This document shows positions 34,008 through 47,100 of a stretch of DNA of 64,000 nucleotides, one piece after another. Source of the DNA: Bryoerythrophyllum caledonicum (lineage: Eukaryota; Streptophyta; Bryopsida; Pottiales; Pottiaceae); NCBI GenBank assembly GCA_963971425.1, contig OZ020514.1, positions 10,235,218-10,299,217 on the forward strand, read 5' to 3'. The position numbers and the translations under genes were made by a program. The notes under the pieces are model-generated. The model had not been told where the DNA came from, ran no database searches, and was given only the letters and a program-made list of their open reading frames with translations. Position 1 is the first letter of the stretch. Each line of letters begins with the position of its first letter.

Positions 34008-37000
34008 TCAGAGGTATCTCAATGACTTTACAAACAACTCAACTCGCTTCAGAAATACCTGTGTCTCCAGAAAGTGCACATCGCTCTCTGAAACTGAGCC
34101 TTCTGAGTGAATTGAGAACTCCTTGGCCCTTGAATCCATTGATGTCCCTGGTTCTGAGTCTCCAGAGTTTTCTTCTTTGAGGAACTCAGAAGGCATACTT
34201 TCCTTGTTGCCGAAGAAAGATGCCGAGGGAAGCACTGGATCGGAAGACATGGCACTCAAGTGGGCTGCAGTGCTGATGGGTTGTCTTGGGGGTTTAGATG
34301 CCAGAGTATGTAGCTGCTCAGAACTAGCAGATCTTGAGGGCTTAGAAGAGGCATCATGAAACATGGAATACTCTGAGTTCGTCCTTCGAGGAGGATGAAG
34401 AGACGCTTGACGGTTCGCATGGCTAAAATGAGCATGTTTCTGCGCTTTGTTTTGAGGTTTGTGGCCACTCTCATCGCTTGAACTCGACTGTGTCGTCTCA
34501 GCAAACCGTTTGAAGAGCTTGCGCTCAGCTTCGGATAATTGTGAGTCGAAGAAGGGCAATGGAAATGCGCCATTCGGCAGCCAGTTCTCCTTGTCTGCTA
34601 CCATCCAATCGAGGAAAAAATCTTCACAGTAAGGTAAAACCACCGACTCTCGGATTTGAATCTGCAGCAAAGACAGGGAAGGCGATCAGAACATGGAATT
34701 AAATCACAAATTAGATCCATGATGTTTGGTAAATTGTACCTTGATTTGTTTGGCGATAAAATCTCCCAAGGCACTGCTACTGATCCGGCGCTCACCAATG
34801 CATGGTAGTAGCTCAAAGTGAATCTCCGGCATTGTTTTGAAAGCAAACCAGACGCGGTCGGAAGGTGGAGCTTTCAGCTTCAACACTGCAGTTCCCTTCA
34901 ACGACACTAACCTGATCTTCAAAACAATAGGCAGCTGTTTCACCCGCACCCAGTAATTTTCATAAGAGACATGGATCCACAAAATGACAACCGAACTCCT
35001 TCGCAACTTGAAAATCCCAAGCACTGGTATCAGAAGTTTTCACCCAATAGAAGTAAGGTCACAAACCTGAGAGAGCCGTTCTGCAACACGAGACATCATA
35101 GACATTGTCCTTCCTTTCCTACTGCTACCCTCATTATCACCTGCAAACAGAGGCCAAACCCATGAGCATACTTGTTGAGTTCCACCAATGTTCACTCGAT
35201 TGGTGTTCAGCCTCTCAATTGCTGACCTTGAACATGGAATCAACCATGCCACATTTACCAGGAAAAGGAAATGTCTCTCTCATCTGTAGACAGAGTGGAA
35301 AGGGAAGAAAAGAACTTAGCACCTAGTTTTTGACCCTCTTGCACAGCAGCTGAAAAATTCCCCGAACTCAACGCATCGAAGTCGCCTCTCATGTCTGATA
35401 AGAGAGCTGCGGCAGAGTCCTGCTCTGACCCTAAACCGGTTAACTGACTCACGACTTTCTCCTGTGCAGACTGCTCCCGCATATCCACGCGCGTCTCGCA
35501 TGTGAGGTGACCTCCGCCACGCCACTGCAGGTCCACCTCCACAGCCAAGGCTCCATCCGCGTCTGGAGGGAGCATGCGGATCGCGGTTGCAAAGGGAGGG
35601 TGCCTCCCCAGGTCGAACTCCTTGATGTTGATCGACTTGATGTAGCTCGGCGATCTTATCTTCATCAGAAGCCTCTGTTTATCAAGCTCTCAGGAATGAG
35701 CATGACCATGAACAAACAACACACTTTGCAGCCTCCAACCTCAAATGACCCACCTGATAAAACCGCTCCACGCTTGCAAGGCGCCTCGCGTTCTGATTGA
35801 AGTCAAAGTAGAGCCTGGCAATCACCATATTCAGGCACAGAACGCCCTGCTCGATCTCCTTGCCAACTCTTCCAGGCACCTGATCATGAGTAGTAGTGTC
35901 GTTTCCTTCACTTTCAAAACTACTGTTTCCTTCCCCTCCACACCGATCAAAATTCGGATCAGCTTGACTCACATAATCGTCTTTGAAATTCTTCTCTCTG
36001 CTTCTCTTTTCTGCCTCGTCCACTGCCTGCAAAAGTCTGGCCTCCCTTCCAACTGACACTTTCCGCGTCAACCTCTTCCACTTGTCGGAGATTTTTCGTG
36101 TTCTGGACGGTAATTCCTCCTTGTGCTTCACATCCCCGAGGACCTTGGATTCATCTGCTGCGTAGAAGCTCGTTAGATATGGCATGTTCTCCGCAGCTGC
36201 ACGAGTGTAATTCCTGTATTTCCTCTTGGTTTCGAAAGTCTTGATGGAGTCTGTCCTTGCCATGGCTCGAAATGCTTCGCACCACGCTTCTTTTGCGTAA
36301 CCTGACTCTGAGAAGAAGAGCAGCGTTTTACAGCCGTGGTAGAGGTTGCGGTATGAGTGGTGCACCTTGATAGGAAACTTCTTCCCCCTGCACACACACA
36401 CATCAGAAAACACAACAGGTCGAAGTTTATGTACTTCATCAATAGATTTTTACAGAAATCCTTGATTCAATCCATTGATCTTATCCTTTTCATCGCAACA
36501 AAGTATCATAACTAGCATACTCAATATCAAGACATCAGGGTCTATCTAACTGATTGATTGAATCCTTCGACACTGGTTGCTAACATCAAATACAACATCA
36601 ACATCTATACACTACCAGAAAAAATCCTTGAGTCAAAGATCAGTTGATTGATTCTTATAACTATCATATCAAAACGATCAATGAAGCAACAGAATTCCAT
36701 ATCAAAATCATAACAGACTTCAGGTTTATCTATTCACTTCGCCACAAAGAATTTATTCCTGGTTGCCAACATCTACACACTATCAGGAAAATCCTTGAGG
36801 CGAAGATTGTTTCTTATGAAGTTACTGAATAAAACTGAACATAAGTTTTACAGAAAGATCAAAACATAACGATCATCATATCAAAACGATAGAATTCCAT
36901 ATTGAAATTATGATTTTTCTTAATGAGCTGTAAGAAAGTGCGAGTTAGCAAGTACCATTTTCTGCTCGGTTCCGGGCTGCTTGACACGGTGAGAATTTCG

Positions 37001-37501
37001 CAGCCTTGAAGCGAGATTGCTTCCTGATTTCCATTGGCATTCGTCAGGAACAGCGTCTTGTCCTTCAACACGGCCTGCATTCGCACGGGCGCAATCTCCA
37101 GCATGTCTTCCCGCACCTTCTGCTGCGCCTCTTTCTCTTTGTCCTTTCTGATGATCACCTTGCTGAGGCTCACGTCGTCCGGAAGCGGGCTCACCCACGC
37201 CTTACCCTACAGGAAAGAAACTTCCACGATGAATTCCAAAAACCCACAAAATTCTCGGAAGGAGAATCGCAACACCAACCTGGACACTGATGGAATTCTC
37301 GCTGCTTTCAATGGCGAGGTCTGAGACGGGGTTGCTGACGTCTGAGACGGCGCTGGTTGTGAGCAGGCGCTTCAGAAGGAAGAGAATTGCTAGAAACTCT
37401 ACGAGTGCTAGCGCGACGACTCCTGCTACGAAGAACGGCAGGCACGCGAATGCGCCCCAGCAATTGCTCACCGCCGGAGACATGGTGATCTCCGAACCCA
37501 T
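34008..37501 (-). CDS. TEX2-like SMP-domain lipid-transfer protein (seven exons, 793 aa)
   Basis: Minus-strand exons: 37501-37280, 37206-36956, 36387-35754, 35674-35323, 35140-35067, 34934-34740 and 34661-34008. All borders are GT/AG and all phases agree, giving an intact 793-residue frame. Residues ~21-45 are a transmembrane hairpin-like anchor (FFVAGVVALALVEFLAILFL). Residues ~75-215 form a PH-like domain (MLEIAPVRMQAVLKDKTLFL; AKEAWCEAFRAM). Residues ~335-580 are the SMP-LTD tubular lipid-binding domain (GVLCLNMVIARLYFDFNQN, IKSINIKEFDLGRHPPFATA, LPIVLKIRLVSLKGTAVLKL, PSDRVWFAFKTMPEIHFELL). A charged Ser-rich tail follows. The family (human TEX2, plant DUF2404 proteins) is ER-anchored and thought to move lipids at organelle contact sites. 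The start at 37501 gives the anchor; a second ATG lies six codons on. The highly diverged, long tail is the least certain part. Confidence 0.9.
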
Positions 37502-38305
37502 CGCACATTCACAATCCCACCGGAACCAACACCATTCTCATAAAACCCTACAAAACCAATCCTCACAACCGTACGCAAACTCGTCCAGCCACCTCATCTG
37601 CAAGCTAATCCGGCACACCAACCCCAAAACCTCATCACCTGGAACTCAACCATCACCTCCAATTCAATAAAACCCCACAAATATTAACACCATCGCCGCC
37701 AAACCCTACACCATTTCACCTCCTCTCTCCATCTAACTCCTCATTCGGAAGCCAATCCGGCACATCCTCGACCATCACCAGACCGCGCCTCCAGATTCAC
37801 ACCGAACTGTGAAATGACGGGACTCAGTCAACGATGATCGCGTACAACTCACACGAGCAACGCCGCATCTCCGATAGGCGAAGCTCACAGTCACTCTACA
37901 CGAGAATCTGGCGCCGCAGTGTGCGAGATGGAGGCCGCCGCGGCGATGGCGATGGCGACGGCGACGACATGAGTCGATGCTTCTTCTTCTTCCGCTCACT
38001 CAAAGACTTTTGGATGCACCTCCTTTCGTGGCTTGCGCGTCCACGTCGGATCGAAAGAGGAGTCCACGTAGGACAGAAGTGGGCGTTGGCAAATCACAGG
38101 GCGCCGCGTGGCAGGTCGCGCGGTAGCCCTCGCGCGATTCCTGTTTGGGTCCTCCACGTCGGACGAGCCGGGTCCCCGTCGGAGTCCACGTCGGACGGCA
38201 AGTAGTCCACGCCGGATTTCAATGGGTATTGGCGATTCAGAAGCCGCCACGTGTCAGTTCGTTCCCAGGCATGTGATTGCACTTCGTGAGTTTCTTTTAG
38301 TTCTA
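37502..38305. promoter_or_regulatory. 5' region of the TEX2-like gene
   Basis: Upstream sequence of the TEX2-like gene, turning GC-rich from ~37900. It holds a GGCGAT-type short repeat (37936-37965) and repeated CCACGTCGGA words (38040-38215). CCACGTCGG resembles ACGT-core elements, but this is only a word match. Confidence 0.35.
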
Positions 38306-38307
38306 AA

Positions 38308-39082
38308 GGCTTAACCCTTGAAGGTCAGAGGGGCCACATTTGGGTTGCAACATGATGTTTTCTGTGTATTTGACATTCAAGGTGTAAGAATTGATGTATA
38401 CGATGGATACACGAAAGTTTGTATGTGTGTTGAGCCCGATCCAATGACACATGACAATTTTAATTCATATCATTATTGCACATACTACATGCTTGAGAAG
38501 TTGCAAAATGGTTCATGTATTCTACATGTATAGTGTCGTATTTGAGCATGATACGGTCGAGATGTTGAAATGACCTCGAAATTGAAGAATCTTCAATCTA
38601 GAGGTGTATGTCTTGCTGATTTTTAGTACACGTTTTCTATGTTCAGATTAAAATACGTGACCGTATATATGGTCTTCTACTTACCTTTAAGGGTTAAAGG
38701 TCAGTGGGGACCATGTATATGATCACGTATTTTACTCTGTAGAATACATAAAATGTATTGAAGTTTAGCAAGAATTATACCCTTGGATTGAAGATTCTTC
38801 AACTAACATCTTTCCTATGGAAGTCATTTCAATATCTGAACCTTATCATGCTCAAATACAACACCATACATGTAGATTACATGACCACTTTGCAAGTTCT
38901 CAAGCATATAGAAGGTGCAATAATGATCTAAATTAGAATTGTTGTGTGTCACTCGATTGGGCTCAATACAAATACAAGCTTTTGTAATTGCCGTATACAT
39001 CAATTCTTACACCTTTTTTATAAAATACACAAAAACATCATGTTGCAACCTAAATGTGGCTTCTCAGACCTTTAAGGATTAA
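38308..39082. repeat. Foldback element with ~375-bp inverted arms
   Basis: 38308-38690 and 38700-39082 are imperfect reverse complements. The outer ends are TAACCCTTGAAGGTC and GACCTTTAAGGATTAACC, and inner text such as GGTTGCAACATGATGTTTT and AAGAATTGATGTATACG reappears inverted near 39000-39050. A partial arm copy lies at 61630-61782. It is a non-autonomous foldback/MITE-like element. Confidence 0.8.
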
Positions 39083-40022
39083 CCTTTTTGTTCTTTTTGT
39101 GGGTTGAAGAGTTGGTGTACTGATGCGGATTCAATTTGAAGGCCTATTGGTTTTTCCCAACATTTTTAATCTTGAAAGGGCTAACATCCATGTTTGGATC
39201 ATTTTGGGCACGTTATTGTCTATAGCAAGTGCTACATGCCACCTCTGTAGAAATTTTGAGAGAAATAAGAGGTGGAGAAAGATGAGCATCTATTTGGACC
39301 AGCACCACCAAAATTGGTGCATGCATTGGCGAACTACAATGATTTTCGTGAATTGGGGTCGCAATGAAATGTACACTCTTTGTAGATGATGTTTGATATG
39401 ATCTATCACACTCATAGATTTTCCTAAGCCTTGTGAGCTCAAAGGCCTTGAAGGGTTAATGGAAATATTGGTCACTTCTAGAAATTTGGGGTGGGAAGAG
39501 GTTTTTTGAAGTGGTCCAAAGTGCAGCATAAAAATATTTAGGAGTTAAGGTAGTCGTGCCCATCACCGCCACTCTACATTTGGTCCCAATTCCATTCCAT
39601 TGCCACCCATTCACTCTTTGTCAGCTCCAAATTAAGGCTTACTTTTGATCGGCACTAACGGGGGTACCTAGTGGTAGAAATAGGCCAAACATGATAGCTC
39701 ACTTTGAAAATTCATAACTAATTCAATTTTCATCAAAGAAATATGAAATCACTTGGATTGAGATTCTAATTCTATTGGCTATCACTGAAAAATAAATGTA
39801 TTATTATTTGGATCCTCCTTATATGCACAATGCTTAATATGTCGGTCATGGGAGGTATACCTTATGTACTTGGAGAATGAAGGGTAGCATGTTGAAGAGG
39901 AGGACCACATGGAGTTGAGACACCATTGTGTATTGTGGGCGCATAATGCATATGTACTTGTACAATATCCAACAAATGAGTTACGTTTATTGTATGCACA
40001 AGGGTAGAAAACAGACAGGAAT
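39083..40022. other. AT-rich spacer with a diverged CCTTTAAGGGTTAA-family repeat
   Basis: 39083-39470 shares blocks, in inverted orientation, with 29281-29760 (for example GTGAATTGG near GCATTGGCGAACTACAATG) and ends CCTTGAAGGGTTAATGG. The rest holds no supported feature. Confidence 0.4.
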
Positions 40023-40354
40023 GCTAGAATGTGAGCAGTGAGCAGTGAGCGGTGAGCGGTGAGTAGTAAGCAATCTATTTTTTTCAGTTGAGCACCCTAC
40101 AACCACAGATTTGGGGTGATTTACAAGAAACAATTTTACATTGTGACCTATTTCTGTGGTATGAAAAAAGATCAAAATGGGAGAAAGTTGGATTAAAAAA
40201 CCCCGAAATAAACTATTTGGAGGATATTTGGATGAATGTAGATAGATGAATGTAGATGAATGATTGCTCAACTTATAGTTTAAAAAAATATAGCAACTTC
40301 TAAAATATTAGTAAAAATAAAAAAATAAAAAAAATAAAAAACCAATCGAGGGGC

Positions 40355-40745
40355 TCCTAGATACCGAAGAGGGCCCTAAGGGTGAAACCAAAAAAAACAA
40401 AAAAAACAAAAAAAAACAAAAAAACCACTCGAAGGGCTCCTCTGTACCGAGAAGGGCCAATGAGGGCAAAACCAAAAAAAAAACAAATAAACAAATAAAC
40501 AAATAAACAAATAAACAAAAAAACCAGTCGAAGGGCTCCTCGGTACCGGTAAGGGTCATGAGGGCGAAACCAAAAACAAAAAATTAAAAAAAAAAAAAAA
40601 TCAAAAAAAAAAAAAAAACAGCTAAGGGGCTCCTTGGTACCAAGAAGTGCCCTCAGGGCGAAACCAAAAAAAAAAAAAAAAAAAACGGTTGAGGGGCTCC
40701 TCGGTACCGAGGAGTGCCTTGAGGGCGAAACTAAGGGAAACCAAA
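40355..40745. repeat. Array 1 of GGTACC-centred palindromes with A-rich linkers
   Basis: About five units of 60-95 bp, each GGGGCTCCTCGGTACCGAGG-like, then an AGGGCGAAACC block and an A tract. CTCCTCGGTACCGAGGAG is an 18-bp perfect palindrome in the best copy (~40695). Confidence 0.8.
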
Positions 40746-41714
40746 AAAGAATACAAAAAAAATAAAAAATAAAATTTAAATTATCGCCCATTAAGAAAAA
40801 TTCTCCTTAAGGGGTTATTCAAATTGCCCATTTGGCACTTCAAACTTCTCCGTATATTTGAATACATAAATTCTTGCTTTCACTACAATGTTATATAGTT
40901 TTACAATTCTTGCTTCCACTACAATTTGAGTGAGGGGAAAAATGGCACCTTGGTACCAAAGTGCCCATTTGGCACTCCAAACTTTTATGAAATTTTGAAC
41001 ACTAAAATTCTTGCTTCCACTATAACTTTACATAGTTTGAGTGAGGGGTAAAATGGCACCTCGGTAACGAAGTGCCCATTTGGCACTCCAAAATTTTATG
41101 TAATTTTGAATACTAAAATTCTTGCTTCCACTATAATCTTCATCGCAGTGGAGCATTAGGCCAACGCTAAGCGAGGGTGAATTGCAAACACTTGTATTAT
41201 ATATACAGATTCTTGTGCAAGGCAAACATGGAAGACAACAAGTAAATACATGCATCAAGTCTTAGTTTCAATGAAGTACAGCTCCTACTCCGCAATAGTA
41301 ATCTCTAAGTTTTCCTTGTTTTGGTCATAGTAGTTATGACAAGTTATTGCCTCATTTATAGTTTAACTTTGAAAACTACACAAAACTTTGGAGGGCCAAA
41401 ATGGCTTCTTGGTACCAAAGAACCCTTTTGGGCTTCACAAAAAACTTGTGAAGTTCAACGATTTTCACTTGTAGAAATAGTAGAATTTGTTGAGGAAAAA
41501 TATTTTGAAACATGTTTTATCCATTGTTGGGAACGGGAAAAAAAATCAAATAAATTAGACAAAAAAATAAAGAAATAAATAGGCCTAGTAGGCTCTTTGG
41601 CACAGAAGAACCTCTTTTGACTTCATTAAAATCTTGTAGTTCAGTGATCCATCTTCTAAAATATAGCAACTTCAAAAATATTAGAAAAAAATAGAAAAAA
41701 TAGAAAAAAGAAAA

Positions 41715-42150
41715 CCAGCCAAGGGGCTCCTCAGTACCGAGGAGGGCCTTGAGGACGAAACCCAAAAAACAAAAAGAAAACAAAAAAAAAAAACCAGTCG
41801 AAGGGTTCTTCAGTATCGAGGAGGGCAATGAGGGGGAAACCAAAAAAAACAAAAAAACAAAAAAACCAGCCAAAGTGTTCCTCGGTACAGAGGAGGGCCA
41901 TGAGGGCAAAACCAAAGAAACCAGCCAAAGGGTTTCTCGGTACCGAGGAGGGCCATGAGGGCAAAACCAAAAAAAAAAAAAATTAATTAAAATTTTTTAA
42001 AAAAAAAAAAAAACAGCAGAGGGGCTCCTCCGTACCGAGGAGTGCCTGGAGGGCGAAACCAAGGATTAAAATAAAATTTATAAATAAAAAATATAAAAAA
42101 ATCCATGGCGCAGGGGCTCCTCGGTACCGAGGAGTGCCCTGAGGGCAAAA
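41715..42150. repeat. Array 2 of GGTACC-centred palindromes
   Basis: About six further units of the same family in the second half of the element. Units at ~41727, 41930, 42025 and 42115 keep perfect or near-perfect CTCCTCGGTACCGAGGAG-type palindromes; others are decayed. Confidence 0.8.
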
Positions 42151-43639
42151 CCAAGGAAACCAGAAGAAAAAATACAAACTTACAAAAAAAAATAATAATA
42201 AATTATCGCTCATTAAGAAAAATTCTCGTTAAGGGGTTATTCAAATTGCCCATTTGGCACTTCAAACTTCTCCATATATTTGAATACATAAATTCTAGCT
42301 TTCACTACAATTTTACATAATTTTACAATTCTTGCTTCCACTTCAATTTGAGTGAGGGAAAAAATGGCACCTTGGTACCAAAGTGCCCATTTGGCACTCC
42401 AAAATTTTATGTAATTTTGAATACTAAAATTCTTGCTTCCATTATAATCTTCATCGCAGTGGAGCATTAAGCCAACGCAAAGCGTGGGTGAATTGCAAAC
42501 ACTTGTATTATGTATATACATTCTTGTGCAAGGCAAACCTGGAAGACGACAAGTATATACATGCACCAAGTTTTAGTTTCAATGAAGTACAGCTCCTACT
42601 CCGCAATAGTAATCTCTAAGTTTTCCTTGTTTTGGTCATAGTAGTTATGACAAGTTATTGCCTCATTTATAGTTTAACTTTGAAACTACACAAAACTTTG
42701 GAGGGCCAAAATGGCTTCTTGGTACCGAGGAACCCTTTTGGGCTTCACAAAAAACTTGTGAAGTTTAACGATTCTCACTTGTAGAAATAGTAGAATTTGT
42801 TGAGGAAAAATATTTTGAAACATGTTTTATCCATTGTTGGGAACGGGAAAAAAAATCAAATAAATTAGACAAAAAAATAAAGAAATAAATAGGCCTAGTA
42901 GGCTCTTTGGCACAGAAGAACCTCTTTTGACTTCTTTAAAATCTTGTAGTTTAGTGATTCATCTTCACTCTTGAAAGGTATATTTTTTTTTGCGGCATGA
43001 ATTATGAAGCACTGTAAACCAACATAAATTTTTTTTCCCATTAAATTTCATGTTGCTCATAGAGAAATTTTCGTAAAACTAGATGAGATTTTGAATGGAT
43101 GCCCTAAACTTCATTCATCCATAAACTCTGTCCATCCATGAAATATATCATCCAAACTTATTCATCCATTTAATGACGAGAAATAGTCAACTCCATATTA
43201 AAGTTTGGTTAGGTATGTCCCTAAAATTCAACATTTATTTTTATGTGAAGGAATTTCATAGCCCATTTATAAGTGAAAAATCACAGAAGACATTTGTAAA
43301 CCACGGTAATAGGTTGCAAAATTTTACTTTTCTTAGAAAATTCCAAATATCATTTATAGGAAATTCCTATAATTAAGATATTCATGTCCATTTTTATCCT
43401 CCCTCCTCAGTGCTCACTGCTCACCGCTCACCGCTCACCGCTCACTGCTCACATCCTAGCGTCGTTGGAAAACGGACATGGAGTTGTAATTTCAAATTGG
43501 CTTTACAAATTTAGTTTTGGGCCAAATCACAGATGGAAAATTGCATTGAAAAGATAATGAAGTTTACTTTATGGCAAGAAGAAAACTTTAGAACAAACTT
43601 GCAAATTTATACAACAATAAGTATCTTAGGACACACTAC

Positions 43640-44735
43640 CTACCATCTTATGCTACCACCTTTAGCATCAATTACAACACTCATACGTTTAGGCATGCTA
43701 GCAATGAGGATCTCAATTATTTCCTCATAGATGTCTTCAATTCAATAGATTCGATCAATTCTTCTTGGTTTTGCAATATCGGCCTATTTTGTACAGAGTC
43801 CTTTACAATCATCCATGGGTTTTCTATAGGATTTAAGTTCGGCAAGTTTGCGAGCTACTTAAGCTTCTTAATGCAATGGGCCACTCTCCAGCTCTCGGCA
43901 TATTTACTGTGATGCACTAGGGCGCCGTCTTCCATGAGCATAAGATTCTCACGCTCATCATGCAAAAAATAAAAGCCGCTTAAGCGACCTTCATACACAA
44001 TATCCACCAAATCTTCACTTGGGCGTTTGTGAAGTGGCATAACAACAATAGGGCACTTATCAAAGCCACTAAAGGTGCCGTAAATCATGACGGAAGTGCA
44101 GCCCGACTTGAATATGGGGGCTATGCAATCCAATGAGTAGCGTTCATATGCTTGACGCCAAACTTGACTCATTGGGACCTCTTTCCAATTTCAAATGACA
44201 ACTTCTTTGTCCACATAATGTTGTGCCAATCTGATAGGGTCCATCTAGACTTGTGTACCTTGGCAAATGCTAGTCTATCTGCTTTGTGTTTCCGGCTCAA
44301 AAATGGCTTCTTTACAGCAACTCAATTGCCAAAACCCAATCTCTTTATACACGTTGACAATGTGCGCTTGCAGACCTTGATCCTCATTTGTTCAATGATA
44401 CCTCCAAGAGATAGGTGACCATTTTGGATGAGAATACACGCAAGGTCCCTCTTATCACAAGTGAAAGCTTTTGAGCCCTTCTACTGGCTTACGCGCTACA
44501 ACTGTACCGCGCTCACAATAGTTCTTCAAAACAATGAAGACAGTTGACTGGCTCATTCCAACTCCTTTGCAGTACAAGAAGTTGACATTTCAGCACTCGG
44601 CATTCCTACAATGATCCATCTTTCTTCCTTGCTCAAAGTCCTTGTCTTCATCTCCCTCAAATAGAACCATTGCACAACAAACATGCAAATTAGACAACAA
44701 CAACATGCACGATGTACACAGACATGCACAAACAA
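43640..44735 (-). pseudogene. Tc1/mariner transposase remnant
   Basis: Read on the minus strand from ~44735: a helix-turn-helix start (TRTLSKEERWIIVGM), an HTH-like segment with many stops, RLAFAKVHKSRWTLSDWHNIMWT (~44235; the first catalytic Asp is not clear), then the well-kept core 44172-43855 with IFKSGCTSVMIYGTFSGFDK and MEDGALVHHSKYAESW (second Asp), a NLPNLNPIENPW motif just downstream, and the family C-terminus LIASMPKRMSVVIDAKGG at ~43660. Several frame changes and stops show it is inactive. A minor point is that it abuts the GTGAGC-bounded element. Confidence 0.75.
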
Positions 44736-44739
44736 TGTG

Positions 44740-45309
44740 CACGGAACATATGCTCAACAATTTTGACCTCCACCAACACTCAATTTTGCTAGAAAAACTC
44801 TAGCACTCAAATCCACTATAATCCTTAGAACCTTAGGATCCATATTGTAGTTGTAAAAAAAAATCTTTGTTGTGATTGCGTGTTTGCAATTGACGCTAGT
44901 GCAAGCATTTATGTTGTACTAATAGCAAGTTGAGGCAGTCTCCAAAAATATTGAATTTGTTGATGTTGACATTTTAGAATGTCCCAAATTTAGCAATTGG
45001 TGAGTCACAACTATGACTTTTGTGTATCCACAAAGTCACATAGTCAGGTGTTTGAAATTCTTGTTAGATTCTCGTTTAAAAGTCACCCCACTACAGAAAA
45101 CGTGTTGCGGCAGTTTAAGAAATAAACAGAACTCATTTGCTGGGTATTGTACAGTATCCGGTAGTTAGTTATGGAACTACCTTTCATCAACCAAAGCTTA
45201 AACAAATCTCTATCAAATCTTGTGATTTCTTTATGTAACTCTACAATTAATTAGCGGCTCCGATTAGTTACAACTGTCAATCGTTGCATTGGATTGTTAC
45301 AAGTACATT
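44740..45309. other. No feature recognised
   Basis: AT-rich sequence downstream of the mariner remnant; no ORF or clear repeat. Confidence 0.3.
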
Positions 45310-45712
45310 ACATTGATTTTGGTATTTAGTGTTATGCACAGTAAATGACTTGTAAATGCTACAAGTTTTTACTCTCTATGGTTATTTTTACCAATTATGT
45401 CTACAATGATCCCCCTCTTAAAGTACACCAAACACTAAATATAGTGTAGACTACAGTAGTTCAAGTTTCTACACTAATTTAAAATTTACATCCAATCGGT
45501 GACTGGCACACACTTGCTTGAAAACAAATAGCCAATTAGATTTTGACATGCATGTACTTGATGCAAATTATTGTGGATGGTCCACATCAATTATGAATCC
45601 ACACTATATTCAATGTTTAGTGTAGTATAGATTGTTACGCTCTTCTTAAAAATCTTCATCTAAAGTAAAAACTATAGCATTTACAATTCATTTACTGTAC
45701 CAAAATCAGTGT
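45310..45712. repeat. MITE with ~50-60-bp terminal inverted repeats
   Basis: The left end (ACATTGATTTTGGTA ... CAGTAAATGACTTGTAAATGC, 45310-45372) is inverted at the right end (GCATTTACAATTCATTTACTG ... ACCAAAATCAGTGT, 45665-45712). A second internal pair (AACACTAAATATAGTGTAGAC near 45448; its inverse near 45600) extends the fold. No coding capacity. Confidence 0.75.
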
Positions 45713-47100
45713 AGTCACAATTCAGGACCGATGGCTTGATCAAACAAAACTCCAACAACATACGAGATCGAGGAACATTGGCCTCTTGGAAATGAGGTTC
45801 CGTAGTCAAATCTTTGGGATCTATCACACTATCAGCAATCTTGACGCCCCTCACTTACTAATTCAAGTATTTTAGAAGTTGGTGAGTTAGTCGGGTCACA
45901 AAAGACAAGAAAAAACACTCTCTTTCACATTCTATGTAAGTGAAAAACAATACTTTATGAGTAAGGAGAAACAAGGTTGCTTGTAGTATCATTACTTGAT
46001 ATTGCCTACGACAAGGAGTGGTGGACTACCAACAAACCACAATGTCTACTCTCGGAAGTATTTTATCAAATTACCAGCGTCTCCCCCAAGGTAACAAAAC
46101 TCGCTCAATTAATGAGGGTTTTTGTTCTTTTAACCCAAGAGGGTTCGCCTGGCTGATTAACCCTAAGGTAGCTTGACAGTTCCACACCAAAAACACTTCA
46201 AAATTGTTGGATTCTAATGCAATGAGTAAAGAAGGAAACAAAAAATTTCATTTCTAGTTTTGACCGTAGGATCTCAAATATGACTTAATAAGTAACATAC
46301 TCACGAAATTTCATAAACCTTGACCACACGGATTGAAAGATTATAGTGTTTGAAGTCAAACAAATGGTTCATTTCCTTCCCTGAACAAAAACTTGTGTCC
46401 AGTGGATTAGCAAACTTTGACTTCTCTTGGTGTCAAATTTTTGCACTACACAAGGTCTTAATCCATTGCCATTGTGTTGAGCATGATGTCAGTTCCGTAA
46501 ACACCAAATTTTAGAGGTAGAGGAGAGGTGTAGCATATTCAAATCAATTGTGCAAGGAGTGGAGGTTCAAAAATTACCAATTTGCGTTTTAATTTTTTTG
46601 TGAAATTAATGTGTTTTAGACTGATAATCTGAATGGTCAATGAGAAGATTTACACTAGATATTGTTGTGGGAAAAAAAATCAAAAATATGATGATCTCTA
46701 AGTTTTATGTGGAAAAGAAGAAGTTTTTTTGGTACCTTGCCCAACAATGTGTGGCAATGTGTGAACATGTTTGACTTGGGTTATTATGCTATCTTTCACT
46801 AAAGACAAGAACTTTTTTTGACAATATGAAGGGAAAAAATATTACTTGCTAGAATTGAAAATCTCACATTCAATAGAGGGTCCTAGCAAAAGTTTTTGGA
46901 GGTGCCCGAAGTGCCCGCTTTCTCCATTTGAAATTTGAAACCCTATAACTTTTTCATTATATGGCGGATTTAGGAAGAATTTATTCTCCCACTGATGTCT
47001 TAGTAATGTCCTTTTAGAATAAAATCTTTAAAGTGGAATGTTGGAAATTGACACCATAGGAACCTGACCAAACTTTCAAAAAGCCCATTTTTGACATTTG
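45713..47100. other. No gene recognised; AT-rich
   Basis: AT-rich intergenic DNA without supported ORFs. The end at ~47095-47120 carries GGTCCTTTAAGGGTTAAAGG, the terminal word of the small repeat family seen at 29281, 39083 and 60389. Confidence 0.35.

Larger units (their letters stand above)
40023..43460. mobile_element. 3.4-kb non-coding element bounded by inverted GTGAGC arrays
   Basis: The left end GCTAGAATGTGAGCAGTGAGC continues as GTGAGCGGTGAGCGGTGAG (40023-40072). The right end (43407-43460) is its reverse complement, CTCACCGCTCACCGCTCAC ... ACATCCTAGC. Inside, two ~1.4-kb halves (about 40340-41625 and 41700-42960) are diverged direct duplicates sharing the blocks CCCATTTGGCACT, TACAGCTCCTACTCCGC and GGGAACGGG. 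No ORF encodes a recognisable protein. A target-site duplication was not clear. Confidence 0.55.

Noticed and set aside
37775..38282. Arg-rich frames upstream of the TEX2-like gene
   Set aside because: Overlapping frames on both strands in GC-rich promoter sequence; no domain or splice support.
40308..42213. Phe-rich minus-strand ORFs with GTEEP repeats
   Set aside because: They come from A-tracts and GGTACC palindrome units; there is no domain and the frames break between copies.
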